A DNA stretch of 64,000 nt from an uncultured Devosia sp. (lineage in GTDB: Bacteria > Pseudomonadota > Alphaproteobacteria > Rhizobiales > Devosiaceae), in contig NZ_CAJXJS010000001.1 in NCBI RefSeq assembly GCF_913055165.1, positions 124,001 through 188,000 on the forward strand, given 5' to 3'. This document shows positions 19,048 through 27,164 of this stretch, one piece after another. The position numbers were made by a program, and so were the translations under genes. Every line of letters begins with the position of its first letter. Positions within the stretch are counted from its first letter, which is position 1. The notes below the pieces were generated by a model, which was not told where the DNA came from, ran no database searches, and worked only from the letters and a program-made list of their open reading frames with translations.

Positions 19048-20156
19048 ACCGCACCGGCCTGACCGCCATGCAATTGGCACTGGCCCTCCTGGCCGGCGGC
19101 GCCGCGCTTCTGGGCCTGGGGTTCGGCCTTTCCAGTTTTGGCACCGCCCCGTTGCTGACCCTCTATTTTGCACTCGGCGCGGCGTCGCTGGTCCGGCTGG
19201 CGCTGCCGTTCAGCCTCTGGTTCGACGGCGCGCTGATGCTGTTCGGCGCCGTGGCGCTAATCCTGGCGCTGCCCGCCGAGGGCGCCGTGCCGGCCCATTT
19301 CTGGTGGGCGCTGGTGGCGAGCTGGGCGTTTGCCTGGTTGTTTGTCGAGCGCCTGTCGGCCGCCATCCGCCAGGGCCAATTGCCCGAAACCGGCACGGGT
19401 CTGGTCATCCCGATCATTTTTGGCCTTGCTTTGCTGGTCGCCTGGGAAGCCATTACCCGCGGCGCCAACGTACCGCCGGTGCTGCTGCCGCCGCCCTCGG
19501 CGATCTGGGCGCGCATGACCGCCGAAGTGCCTACGCTCTGGGCCGATTTCGTGCAGACCTTCATCAAATCCGTACTGCCCGGCTATGCCATGGGCTGCCT
19601 GGCGGGGCTCATCGTCGCCATTGCCGTGGATCGCTCGCCTTTCCTCAAGGCCGGGGTCATGCCGATCGGCAATTTCATGTCGGCGCTGCCCATTATCGGC
19701 ATCGCCCCGATCATGGTCATGTGGTTCGGCTTCGACTGGCAATCCAAGGCCGCCGTCGTGGTCGCCATGACCTTCTTCCCCATGCTGGTCAATACCGTGG
19801 CCGGGCTCAACGCCGCCTCGGCCATCGAACGCGACCTCATGCACACCTATGCCGCCAACTATTGGCAAACCCTTATGAAGCTAAGGCTCCCCGCTGCGGG
19901 CCCCTTCATATTCAACGCCCTCAAGATCAACTCGACTCTGGCCTTGATCGGCGCAATCGTAGCGGAATTCTTCGGAACGCCCATTGTGGGAATGGGCTTC
20001 CGGATTTCGACCGGGGTGGGGCGTCTCGCCATCGACCTGGTCTGGGCGGAGATCGCTGTTGCGGCGGTCGCGGGGTCCGCCTTCTACGGGGTGATCGCCC
20101 TCATCGAAAGGGGCGTCACCTTCTGGCATCCGTCTGTCCGTGGTGGACGGACGTAA
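19044..20156 (+). CDS. ABC importer permease (BPD_transp_1), second of two
   Basis: Inner-membrane permease of 370 residues, longer than its partner because of an N-terminal block of about four extra helices (residues 1-105). The core carries the EAA-type loop MHTYAANYWQTLMKLRLPA. The ATG at 19044 overlaps the preceding stop. The extra helices are seen in some pyrimidine or thiamine-precursor transporter permeases, but I cannot say what they do. Confidence 0.85.
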   Translation: MNRTGLTAMQLALALLAGGAALLGLGFGLSSFGTAPLLTLYFALGAASLVRLALPFSLWFDGALMLFGAVALILALPAEGAVPAHFWWALVASWAFAWLFVERLSAAIRQGQLPETGTGLVIPIIFGLALLVAWEAITRGANVPPVLLPPPSAIWARMTAEVPTLWADFVQTFIKSVLPGYAMGCLAGLIVAIAVDRSPFLKAGVMPIGNFMSALPIIGIAPIMVMWFGFDWQSKAAVVVAMTFFPMLVNTVAGLNAASAIERDLMHTYAANYWQTLMKLRLPAAGPFIFNALKINSTLALIGAIVAEFFGTPIVGMGFRISTGVGRLAIDLVWAEIAVAAVAGSAFYGVIALIERGVTFWHPSVRGGRT

Positions 20157-20176
20157 AGGGAAAAGGGAACGACAAC

Positions 20177-21154
20177 ATGAAAAAGTTTATCGGAGGTCTC
20201 GTTGCAGGCGCCTTGGCGCTTTCGGCCAGCACCGCCTTGGCGCAGGACGCGCTGACCCTGCAATTGAAGTGGGTCACGCAAGCCCAGTTCGCCGGCTATC
20301 TGGTCGCTGAATCCAAGGGCTTTTATGACGAGGAAAATCTCGACGTCACCATCCTGCCCGGCGGCCCCAATATCGCCCCCGAACAGGTGATCGCCGGCGG
20401 TGGCGCCGATATCATCGTCACCTGGATGGCCGCCGGCATGGCCGCCCGTGAATCGGGTGTGCCCCTGGTCAATATCGCCCAGCCCTTCAAGCGCTCGGGC
20501 CTGATGATGATCTGCCCCGAGGAAACCGGCATCACCGAAGTCGCCGATTTCCCGGGCCATACCCTGGGCGTCTGGTTCTTTGGCAATGAATATCCCTTCT
20601 TTGCCTGGATGAACAAGGAAGGCATCCCCACCGATGGCTCGGACGGCGGCGTCACGGTGCTGCAGCAGAGCTTTGATATCCAGCCTATGATCCAGGGCCA
20701 GGCCGACTGCATCTCGGTCATGACCTATAACGAATATGGCCAGGCGCTCGATGCCGGCTACGGCCCGGATAACCTCACCATCTTCAACTATACCGAGATG
20801 GGCAATGACCTGCTTGAAGATGGTCTCTATGTCATGGAAGACACGCTGGAGGATCCGGCCAAGGTCGACGCCTATACACGCTTTGTGAAGGCCTCGATGA
20901 AGGGCTGGGCCTATGCCCTGGAAAACCCGGAAGAAGCCGCCGAGATCGTGGTTGAAATGGACGATACCGGTGCCGCCGAATATGAGCACCAGCTCTATAT
21001 GACCGGCGAGGTTTCCAAGCTTGTCGATGCCACCGACCCGGCCCTCGACATGGATACCTATGAGCGCACGGTGCAGGCCCTGCTCGACCAGGAAATCATC
21101 ACGGCCGAACCGGAAGGCGCCTATACCAGCGTCGTCACCGACGCCCTGAAGTAA
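20177..21154 (+). CDS. ABC substrate-binding protein, NMT1/THI5-like
   Basis: Periplasmic binding protein of 325 residues. A signal peptide (MKKFIGGLVAGALALSASTALAQD, cut after LAQ or ALA) is followed by LQLKWVTQAQFAGYLVAESKGFY, the conserved start of the NMT1/THI5-like fold that binds pyrimidines or thiamine precursors. AAAGGGAAAAGGGAA precedes the ATG. A frame upstream is open back to 18995 but that part overlaps the permease and is not coding. It ends the operon, with a hairpin after its stop. Substrate is inferred to be uracil, thymine, dihydropyrimidine or hydantoin. Confidence 0.88.
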   Translation: MKKFIGGLVAGALALSASTALAQDALTLQLKWVTQAQFAGYLVAESKGFYDEENLDVTILPGGPNIAPEQVIAGGGADIIVTWMAAGMAARESGVPLVNIAQPFKRSGLMMICPEETGITEVADFPGHTLGVWFFGNEYPFFAWMNKEGIPTDGSDGGVTVLQQSFDIQPMIQGQADCISVMTYNEYGQALDAGYGPDNLTIFNYTEMGNDLLEDGLYVMEDTLEDPAKVDAYTRFVKASMKGWAYALENPEEAAEIVVEMDDTGAAEYEHQLYMTGEVSKLVDATDPALDMDTYERTVQALLDQEIITAEPEGAYTSVVTDALK

Positions 21155-21178
21155 GCAATGCTTACCGAGTGAATTGAG

Positions 21179-21203
21179 CGGGCGGGGAGCAATCCTCGCC
21201 CGC
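21179..21203 (+). terminator. terminator hairpin after the pyrimidine operon
   Basis: GCGGGCGGGG, a short loop, CCTCGCCCGC: a 10-bp stem with one G-U pair, 25 bases after the binding-protein stop. There is no clear T run, so termination efficiency is uncertain. Confidence 0.55.
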
Positions 21204-21288
21204 TTCGCTGTGCTGGCCCGCTGGAACAAAACCACCCCCCTCACAGTTGTTTGACCACTCGCGTCTTTCAACAAGAGGGTTTTCCCCC

Positions 21289-21363
21289 ATGAACTCCATC
21301 ATCTATCTCGTCGGCCTTGTCGTGATTGTCATGGCTATCCTGTCCTTCATCGGCCTGGCTTGA
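21289..21363 (+). CDS. 24-residue membrane microprotein
   Basis: An ORF too short for most gene finders: it begins MNSIIYLVGLVVIVMAIL and ends SFIGLA, essentially one transmembrane helix. AAGAGGG lies about 11 bases upstream of the ATG. The gene sits 22 bases before a polytopic membrane protein gene on the same strand, and a second 24-residue helix protein follows that gene. Strong hydrophobic periodicity, ribosome site and placement support a real gene. Function unknown. Confidence 0.65.
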   Translation: MNSIIYLVGLVVIVMAILSFIGLA

Positions 21364-21385
21364 GCCAGAACGGGAGGACACAGAC

Positions 21386-22282
21386 ATGAGCATGGACACA
21401 CCACCCGGCGTTGCCGTCGTTGAAACAGAAATCACCAGGGACCAGGCCGAACGCAGCTATGTCGATTGGCCGGCCATCTTCGCCGGGATCGTGTTGGCCT
21501 CGGCCATCTCGCTGGTACTGATCAGCTTCGGCTCGGCCATTGGCCTCAATTTCATCGACTTCAATGCCCGTGAGGGCGCCCCGGCCATTCTGATCGGCAT
21601 TGGTGCGGCAAGCTGGTTCCTCTGGGTCCAGATCTCCTCCTTCATGGCCGGCGGCTATCTCACGGGTCGCCTGCGGGCGCGCAATTTCGACGCCACCGAG
21701 GACGAAAGCGATATGCGTGACGGCGCTCATGGCCTGCTGGTCTGGGGCGGTGCCATGATCATCGGTGCCATTCTGGCCGTTGGTGGCATTGGCGCAGTGG
21801 GCAGTGCCGTGGGCACCACCATTGCTACCGCCACCACGGCCGCTTCCAATGTCTCGGAAGGTGCAGCGGACGGGCTCGACCCCAATGCCTATTTCATCGA
21901 TACCCTGTTCCGCGCCGATACCCCGGTCGATCCCGGCGTGGCCCGCGACGAAGCCGGCCGCATCTTTGCCCAGGCCGCTCTGGGTGACGGCACGGTTGCC
22001 GCCGAGGACCGCACCTATCTCGCCACTATAGTGGCCGCCAATACCGGCCTGCCGCCTGCCGAGGCCGAAGCGCGTGTCGATAGCGTCATCGCCAATGTCG
22101 AAGCGGCGCGTGTCGAAGCGGTGGAAGCAGCGCGCATTGCCCGCAACACGGCCATCCTTGCAGCATTCCTGCTGGCGGCCTCCTCGCTGGTCTCGGCCAT
22201 CGGCGCCTATTGGGCTGCACAGAAGGGTGGCAATCACCGCGACAACAACACCGTCTTTGCTGACGTCTTCCGTCGGTTCTAG
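21386..22282 (+). CDS. polytopic membrane protein, often labelled PhnA-like
   Basis: 298 residues. A short acidic N-terminus precedes YVDWPAIFAGIVLASAISLVL (helix 1), a second pair of helices (about 68-90, 112-145), a soluble central part (about 150-255) with alternating acidic and Ala residues, and a C-terminal helix near 262-285. Related proteins in rhizobia are often named PhnA-like without functional support. GGGAGGA lies eight bases before the ATG at 21386. It is flanked by two single-helix microproteins, suggesting a small membrane complex (inference). Confidence 0.75.
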   Translation: MSMDTPPGVAVVETEITRDQAERSYVDWPAIFAGIVLASAISLVLISFGSAIGLNFIDFNAREGAPAILIGIGAASWFLWVQISSFMAGGYLTGRLRARNFDATEDESDMRDGAHGLLVWGGAMIIGAILAVGGIGAVGSAVGTTIATATTAASNVSEGAADGLDPNAYFIDTLFRADTPVDPGVARDEAGRIFAQAALGDGTVAAEDRTYLATIVAANTGLPPAEAEARVDSVIANVEAARVEAVEAARIARNTAILAAFLLAASSLVSAIGAYWAAQKGGNHRDNNTVFADVFRRF

Positions 22283-22306
22283 GCGCGCAGGAAAAGGAGA
22301 CTAGCG

Positions 22307-22381
22307 ATGTTCAAGGCACTTGCCCTCTGGCTGCTCGGTGTGCCGATCTGGCTTATCATCATCATCTTCCTGGTCTTCTGA
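22307..22381 (+). CDS. 24-residue membrane microprotein, second
   Basis: Begins MFKALALWLLGVPIWLIIII and ends FLVF: one predicted helix with a Gly-Val-Pro kink. AAAAGGAGA is placed ideally upstream of the ATG. A strong intrinsic terminator begins 13 bases after the stop, which marks it as the last gene of the unit. I recall similar very short proteins in other proteobacteria; function unknown. Confidence 0.7.
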   Translation: MFKALALWLLGVPIWLIIIIFLVF

Positions 22382-22393
22382 CCGGAAGGCCAA

Positions 22394-22424
22394 AAAAGCG
22401 GGGAGCGATCCCCGCTTTTCTTTT
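22394..22424 (+). terminator. intrinsic terminator after the microprotein operon
   Basis: AAAAGCGGGG, AGCGAT loop, CCCCGCTTTT, then CTTTT: a perfect 10-bp stem with T-rich tail. The A/T flanks make it usable in both directions, serving the facing TetR gene as well. Confidence 0.92.
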
Positions 22425-22441
22425 GCGGGTGAGGATGGTGG

Positions 22442-23026
22442 TCACTTCTTCAGCCCACGGATGAGCGCCTTCATCACCTTGCGATAGTCATTGATCTCGT
22501 CTGCAGGCGCCAGCGACGCCCGGTCGAACATGGCGCTGAGCAGATGCGCCAGCGGCAGGGGCGGAAGGTCCTTGATGGCGCCCGCTTCAATGGCTGTACC
22601 GACCCCCTCAACCAGCGTGCGCAGGCCATGCCGCGCATCGATCTCATCGACCGCCGCGCGCCCCAGCACGGCCGGCGCGTCCACGATCAGCAGGCGGCGG
22701 CGCCCTTCGTCCTGCATGGCGGCCAGGAACCCCTCGCCACCCCGGATCAGCGCCTTGACCGGGCCGGGCTCATCTTCGCCGCCCTCGGCCGCCTGGTGGA
22801 TGGTCAGCGCCAACAGCGCGTGCTCCTCTTCCACCACGGCGGCAAACAGCGCCTGCTTGTCCGCAAAATGATGGTAGAGCGCGCCACGCGTCACCCCGGC
22901 TGCCTTGACGATTTCCGGCGTGCTGGTCGCTGCATAACCCTTTTGCGCAAACAGCGTTCGAGCGGCTGCGACCAGGGCCCGGCGCGTGGCAGTCCGACGA
23001 TCCTCCTGACGTCTTCTGACATCCAT
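22442..23026 (-). CDS. TetR-family transcriptional regulator
   Basis: 194 residues with the TetR DNA-binding domain at the N-terminus ([41 protein letters not shown]) and a divergent all-helical ligand domain. It is divergent from a VOC-protein gene 76 bases away. A 17-base near-perfect palindrome in that gap is a likely shared operator, so the pair probably forms a repressor-target unit. The ligand is unknown. Confidence 0.88.
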   Translation of the reverse strand: MDVRRRQEDRRTATRRALVAAARTLFAQKGYAATSTPEIVKAAGVTRGALYHHFADKQALFAAVVEEEHALLALTIHQAAEGGEDEPGPVKALIRGGEGFLAAMQDEGRRRLLIVDAPAVLGRAAVDEIDARHGLRTLVEGVGTAIEAGAIKDLPPLPLAHLLSAMFDRASLAPADEINDYRKVMKALIRGLKK

Positions 23027-23053
23027 CTTTCATACATCCTGCATCTATCAATC

Positions 23054-23070
23054 AAACATGCTGCGTGTTT
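23054..23070. promoter_or_regulatory. probable TetR operator
   Basis: AAACATGC-T-GCGTGTTT: an 8-bp inverted repeat around one base with a single mismatch, in the gap between the divergent TetR and VOC genes. Size and position fit a TetR dimer site. Confidence 0.65.
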
Positions 23071-23102
23071 GTAATGATAAAGCCAATTCAGGGAGACGAT
23101 CA

Positions 23103-23504
23103 ATGTTCAACACGCTTTATCCTCTGCTCCATGTCCGGGATGTGGCCGCGACCAGCCGCTTCTATCAGGAGCATTTCGGCTTCGAGCCGGTCTTTGAGAG
23201 CGATTGGTATGTGCAATTACGTGGTGGTGCCACGGGCAATGAGCTGGCCGTGATCGCCTTTGATCATGAGACCATCCCGCCCCAGGGACGCCATCCCACC
23301 GCCAATCTGATCCTCAGCTTCGAGGTGGAAGACGCCGCGGCAGACGCAGGGCGGCTCGAACAGGCCGGTGTTTCCATCGTCCAGCCGCTGCGCGACGAGG
23401 TGTTCGGCCAGCGCCATTTCATCGCCGCCGATCCCAATGGCATCCTGCTCGATGTCATCACGCCCATCGAACCCGACCCGGACTGGCTCGCCGCACAGGG
23501 TTGA
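23103..23504 (+). CDS. VOC/glyoxalase-superfamily protein, TetR-linked
   Basis: 133 residues with two beta-alpha-beta-beta-beta modules: [20 protein letters not shown] starts the first and [18 protein letters not shown] the second, ending in [17 protein letters not shown]. This resembles bleomycin-resistance/glyoxalase-like dimeric proteins. GGGAGACGATCA precedes the ATG at 23103. Pairing with a divergent TetR gene suggests an inducible detoxification enzyme or binding protein; substrate unknown. Confidence 0.78.
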   Translation: MFNTLYPLLHVRDVAATSRFYQEHFGFEPVFESDWYVQLRGGATGNELAVIAFDHETIPPQGRHPTANLILSFEVEDAAADAGRLEQAGVSIVQPLRDEVFGQRHFIAADPNGILLDVITPIEPDPDWLAAQG

Positions 23505-23568
23505 CCACCCTTGCGCCGGCGGCCCGATCACCATAGCTCTGGGGTGATCCCATCCCAGAGCCATTGTC

Positions 23569-24066
23569 ATGACCAAGTCTGTAGCCAATAAGACCCTTGC
23601 CGATTTTTCCGCCAATCGCCTCGACGGTACACCACAAGACCTCTCCGCATTTGCCGGTCAGGTGGTGCTGATCGTCAATGTGGCCAGCCAATGCGGTTTT
23701 ACCCCGCAATATGAGGGGCTCGAAGCACTCTATCAGCAGTTCAAGCATCGGGGCCTGGTCATTCTCGGCTTCCCCTGCAACCAGTTCGGCGCGCAGGAGC
23801 CGGGCAGCAGCGAGGAGATCGCGCAATTCTGTGCGCTCAATTTCGGCGTCAGCTTCCCCATGTTCGAGCGTATCGAGGTCAATGGCGAGGCCGCCCATCC
23901 CCTGTTCGACTGGCTGACCGCCGCCGCCCCGGGCGTCCTGGGGACCGAGGCCATCAAGTGGAACTTCACCAAATTCCTGCTCGACCGGGACGGCAAGGTG
24001 GTTGATCGCTTTGCCCCCACCACCGAACCGGCCGAGATCGCCCCGGCCATCGAAAAGCTGCTGTAA
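23569..24066 (+). CDS. glutathione peroxidase (Cys type)
   Basis: Reduces peroxides with thioredoxin or glutathione in the cytoplasm. 165 residues with catalytic Cys42 (NVASQCGFTPQY), Gln76 (FPCNQFGAQEPG) and the Trp-Asn pair in IKWNFTKFLLDR. The peroxidatic residue is Cys, not selenocysteine; no in-frame TGA is present. Length and motifs match bacterial BtuE/Gpx proteins. Confidence 0.94.
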   Translation: MTKSVANKTLADFSANRLDGTPQDLSAFAGQVVLIVNVASQCGFTPQYEGLEALYQQFKHRGLVILGFPCNQFGAQEPGSSEEIAQFCALNFGVSFPMFERIEVNGEAAHPLFDWLTAAAPGVLGTEAIKWNFTKFLLDRDGKVVDRFAPTTEPAEIAPAIEKLL

Positions 24067-24224
24067 CCAAACGGCCACATCCTTCATCACATTCCTGTCC
24101 GTGCGGAACGCATCCTGGGCGTCGCCGTTTGTTGGGCAAGGGGCGGAAATGAGCCAGCCTTCCCCAGGCAGCTCCCCTTGAAAGAGGCGGTCCAAAGGAT
24201 CGCCGCATGAAAGGAATGACAAAA

Positions 24225-24857
24225 ATGAAAAAGACCCTTCTGGCCTCCGCGGCCGTGATTTCGCTTGGCCTGTCGCTGCCCGCCATGGCGCAGGATGCCG
24301 GTGTTGTCGATGCTGAAGCCGGCGCTACCATCGGCGCAACCGGCGGCGCTGCCGGTGGCGCAACGCTGGGCTTTCTGGCTGGTGGCCCCATCGGCGCGGT
24401 GGTCGGCGGTTTTGCCGGCGCGGTGATCGGTGCCGAAGCCGGCATCGAAACCTCCACCATCGAATATGCCGGCACCAATCCGGTCGAGCCGGTGATGATC
24501 GAAGGTTCGCTTGATGTCGGCGCCACCGTGCCCGCCGGCGTGACCATCTATCCGGTCGAGGGTGACCCGGATCATGGCTATTTCTATGCCAATGGCCGCG
24601 TCTGGATCGTTGACCTCAACACCAACACGCTGGTGCAGTCGCCCGGCTATGTGGTGAACCAGTCGGCCGCCGATTTCGCCATTGCCAACCCGGTCGAGCC
24701 GGTCAATGCCGAAGGCGACGTGGTGGTGGGCTATGTCCTGCCCGACACGGCAACCATCACCCCCGTGCCCGAAGACCCCTATTATGGCTATGTCTATGTC
24801 GATGGCCGCCCGGCCCTTGTCGACAGCAGCTCGCGCACCATTGTGTGGATCCAGTAA
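24225..24857 (+). CDS. secreted DUF1236-domain protein
   Basis: 210 residues. Signal peptide MKKTLLASAAVISLGLSLPA-MAQ, then a Gly/Ala-rich glycine-zipper-like segment (about 25-72: TIGATGGAAGGATLGFLAGG), which may insert in or associate with membranes, followed by two DUF1236 repeats (NPVEPVMIEGSLDVGATVPA and NPVEPVNAEGDVVVGYVLPD). Three in-frame ATGs occur at 24207, 24216 and 24225; AAAGGA at 24210-24215 favours the last. DUF1236 is largely confined to Hyphomicrobiales and of unknown function. Confidence 0.85.
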   Translation: MKKTLLASAAVISLGLSLPAMAQDAGVVDAEAGATIGATGGAAGGATLGFLAGGPIGAVVGGFAGAVIGAEAGIETSTIEYAGTNPVEPVMIEGSLDVGATVPAGVTIYPVEGDPDHGYFYANGRVWIVDLNTNTLVQSPGYVVNQSAADFAIANPVEPVNAEGDVVVGYVLPDTATITPVPEDPYYGYVYVDGRPALVDSSSRTIVWIQ

Positions 24858-24879
24858 GTCCATCTACCGCAAGTCACTG

Positions 24880-24914
24880 GCCGCCCGGACTTCTGTCCGG
24901 GCGGCTTTGCTTTG
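24880..24914 (+). terminator. intrinsic terminator after DUF1236 gene
   Basis: GCCGCCCGGAC, TTCT loop, GTCCGGGCGGC: a perfect 11-bp stem followed by TTTGCTTTG. Confidence 0.9.
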
Positions 24915-24990
24915 TCCGGCCAATGCTTTAGATTTCGCCTCGGATGACCAACCGGACGGCGGGGTCCGGCAGACATTGGAGGCGGGGCCA

Positions 24991-25449
24991 ATGGCCGATA
25001 TTCTCGACTATTGCAGTGAACTTGCAGAAATCCGGTTCAAGTCCGGCCAGATCATGCTGCCCGAAGGCGAACGGCTGGGCAAACTGCTGGTGCTCATCGA
25101 TGGGCAGGTTGAGGTCATCCGCGAGCGCACCCAGGTCACCCATGTCGACGAGCCCGGCTCGATCTTCGGGGAAATGGCGGTCCTGCTCGACATGCCGCAC
25201 TCCGCCACGGTCAAGGCCCTCTCCGAGGTGCGGGCTTATGAAATTCCCGATGCACTGACCTTTCTCGAGGCCCACCCGGAAATGAGCCTGCATATCGCCA
25301 CCATGCTGGCGCGGCGGCTCTATTACACCACCTCCTATCTCGTGGATCTGCAACAGCAGGCGGCCGGCAAGCGGCAGGATCTCGATCTGGTCGATCAGAT
25401 TCTTTCCACCCTGGTCGATCCGGCCGAGGCCGGCAAAAGCGGTAAATGA
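24991..25449 (+). CDS. cyclic-nucleotide-binding-domain protein without HTH
   Basis: 152 residues made almost wholly of a cNMP-binding beta-roll: LGKLLVLIDGQVEVIRERTQ, then GSIFGEMAVLLDMPHSATVKAL with the phosphate-binding-cassette position, and a C-terminal helix pair. No DNA-binding helix-turn-helix follows, so it is not a complete Crp/Fnr regulator. It may sense cAMP or c-di-GMP, or be structural. The ATG at 24991 is preceded by GGAGGCGGGG. The stop overlaps the SelW-like gene (ATGA). Confidence 0.8.
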   Translation: MADILDYCSELAEIRFKSGQIMLPEGERLGKLLVLIDGQVEVIRERTQVTHVDEPGSIFGEMAVLLDMPHSATVKALSEVRAYEIPDALTFLEAHPEMSLHIATMLARRLYYTTSYLVDLQQQAAGKRQDLDLVDQILSTLVDPAEAGKSGK

Positions 25450-25739
25450 GCAGCGGCCCGGCCATCACCATTGCCTATTGCACCCAGTGCAACTGGCTGT
25501 TGCGGTCCGGCTGGTTGGCCCAGGAACTGCTCTCCACCTTCGGCATCGAGCTTGGCCAGGTCGCGCTTGTTCCTGGCACTGGCGGCATTTTCGAGATCCA
25601 TCTCGATGGTGAGCTGATCTGGGAGCGCAAGCGCGATGGCGGCTTCCCCGATAGCCGGGTCCTCAAGCAGATGGTGCGCGACCGCATCGATCCGGGCCGC
25701 GATCTGGGCCATCTCGACCGGGCGGGTCTGAAAGAGTAA
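25446..25739 (+). CDS. SelT/SelW/SelH (Rdx)-family thioredoxin-like protein
   Basis: 97 residues of the Rdx family: IAYCTQCNWLLRSGWLAQEL with a CxxC redox motif (Cys13, Cys16 counting from Met1), then GTGGIFEIHLDGELIWERK and GGFPDSRVLKQMVRD. Selenoprotein W homologues in bacteria carry Cys where mammals have Sec. Translation is coupled to the cNMP-domain gene by an ATGA overlap, so the two may work together. Redox partner unknown. Confidence 0.88.
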   Translation: MSSGPAITIAYCTQCNWLLRSGWLAQELLSTFGIELGQVALVPGTGGIFEIHLDGELIWERKRDGGFPDSRVLKQMVRDRIDPGRDLGHLDRAGLKE

Positions 25740-25806
25740 GAGGCTTTCCAATTCCTCTCAGTAGGTTAGTCTCTGCCCATCACTGCCAGCTTGGGAGGCC
25801 TGCGTC

Positions 25807-26175
25807 ATGGCACATAAGTTCAACATCACCCCTGCCGCCAACGATCAGTTCAAGTTCGACTTTTCCTACAATTCCGAAAAGATCTTCTGGTCCGAAAACT
25901 ACAAGCAGAAGGCCAGCGCCCAGAACGGCATCGACTCGCTCAAGAAGAACGCACCCGATGCCATCACGGTCGACCTGTGCAAGGGCGAAGAGGGCACGGG
26001 CTATCGCTTCGAGATCGTTGAATCCAAGGACGGCCAGCATTTCGTGCGCTTTGTCGCCGCCAATGGCGAGACCATGGCCCGCACTGAAACCTATGCCTCC
26101 AAGGCCTCGGCCAAGAACGCCATCGACTCGCTCAAATCCAACGGCCCAGGCGCCGAGGTCAACGACCAGGCCTGA
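25807..26175 (+). CDS. YegP-like protein (DUF1508 repeat)
   Basis: 122 residues with two DUF1508-type repeats: FKFDFSYNSEKIFWSENYKQ followed by KASAQNGIDSLKKNA, and YRFEIVESKDGQHFVRFVAA followed by KASAKNAIDSLKSN. This alternating strand and helix pattern is that of E. coli YegP, a small cytoplasmic protein of unknown role. TTGGGAGGCCTGCGTC precedes the ATG. Confidence 0.85.
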   Translation: MAHKFNITPAANDQFKFDFSYNSEKIFWSENYKQKASAQNGIDSLKKNAPDAITVDLCKGEEGTGYRFEIVESKDGQHFVRFVAANGETMARTETYASKASAKNAIDSLKSNGPGAEVNDQA

Positions 26176-26244
26176 CGCCCATTCCCAAAGCCGGGCCGCT
26201 TGCATTAGTCTCCCGGCGAAACCTGTCCGGGAGATGCCAACACT

Positions 26245-27033
26245 ATGCGTATCACTTCACTTCTGATGGCCGGCGCCGCGCTGGCTGCCTTCGCCCTGCC
26301 GGCCGCCGCCCAGGACCTCCCCGATCTTGAGGGCCGGGTCATCCAGGCGGTCACCGAAAACGCCTATTATCCGCTCAACTTCGCCGGTCCTGACGGAGAG
26401 GGCATCGGGCTGGAATATGATGTCATCAACGAGGTCGCCAGGCGCCTGAATGCAACTGTCGAATGGGATCTGACCGCCTGGGACGTGATGATCGAAAGCG
26501 TGCGCACCGGCCAGTTCGACATCGGTGCCGACGGCATCACCATCACCGAGGAGCGTGAAGAACAGATCGACTTCACCGATCCCTTCATCACCGTCGAGCA
26601 ATATTTCCTCGTCCGCGCCGATGAAGAGCGCATTACAGGGCCCCAAAGCTTTGCCGAAAACACCGATCTCCTGTTCGGTGCCCAGGCCGGCACCTCGTCG
26701 TTCTACACCGCCATCTATGATGTGCTCGATGGCGACGAAGCCAATCCGCGGGTCAAGACCTTCGACAGCTTCGGCGCCGCCGTACAGGCCGTCAAATCGG
26801 GCGACGTTGATGCGGTGATCGCCGACCAGGCCGCCTCGGCCGGCTATATCGGCGCCGATCCGGGTTCGTTCAAGCAGGCGGGCGAAGCCATCAAGTCCGA
26901 CCCCTTCGGCTTCATCCTCACCCCCGGCTCGGACCTGGTCGAACCCGTCAACGCGGCCCTCGCCCAGCTTCGCGACGAAGGCTGGCTCGACGAACGCATC
27001 AATTACTGGTTCTTCGAATACGCAGCGGAATAG
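26245..27033 (+). CDS. amino-acid-type ABC substrate-binding protein (SBP family 3)
   Basis: 262 residues. Signal peptide to about residue 22 (ALPAAAQD), then the family 3 fold: [58 protein letters not shown] and [11 protein letters not shown]. The ligand-binding arginine expected after the second motif is present in TEEREEQ. A permease of the same transporter class follows after a repeat-containing gap; no ATPase is encoded beside them. Confidence 0.9.
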   Translation: MRITSLLMAGAALAAFALPAAAQDLPDLEGRVIQAVTENAYYPLNFAGPDGEGIGLEYDVINEVARRLNATVEWDLTAWDVMIESVRTGQFDIGADGITITEEREEQIDFTDPFITVEQYFLVRADEERITGPQSFAENTDLLFGAQAGTSSFYTAIYDVLDGDEANPRVKTFDSFGAAVQAVKSGDVDAVIADQAASAGYIGADPGSFKQAGEAIKSDPFGFILTPGSDLVEPVNAALAQLRDEGWLDERINYWFFEYAAE

Positions 27034-27075
27034 GACGCGTTACCGACATATCCCCATGCTGGCGGCTCCTCCGCA

Positions 27076-27119
27076 CCCTCAATCCTTCCGCATTGAGGGG
27101 AGGGATTAAGGGTGGGGGT
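27076..27119. repeat. extragenic palindromic repeat
   Basis: CCCTCAAT, 8-base loop, ATTGAGGG, followed by GGAGGGATTAAGGGTGGGGG. It lies in the gap between the binding-protein and permease genes and resembles the G-rich right ends of other repeats in the window. Confidence 0.6.
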
Positions 27120-27164
27120 TCAGGACCACCCACCGCCTTTGGCGCCAAAAGTCCAGTACACCCC

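Noticed and set aside
18995-20176. Apparent long N-terminal extension of the binding protein
   Set aside because: The frame is open by chance through the second permease gene; a signal peptide and ribosome site place the true start at 20177.
23569-24066. Possible selenoprotein (glutathione peroxidase)
   Set aside because: The peroxidatic position is a Cys codon; no in-frame TGA occurs.
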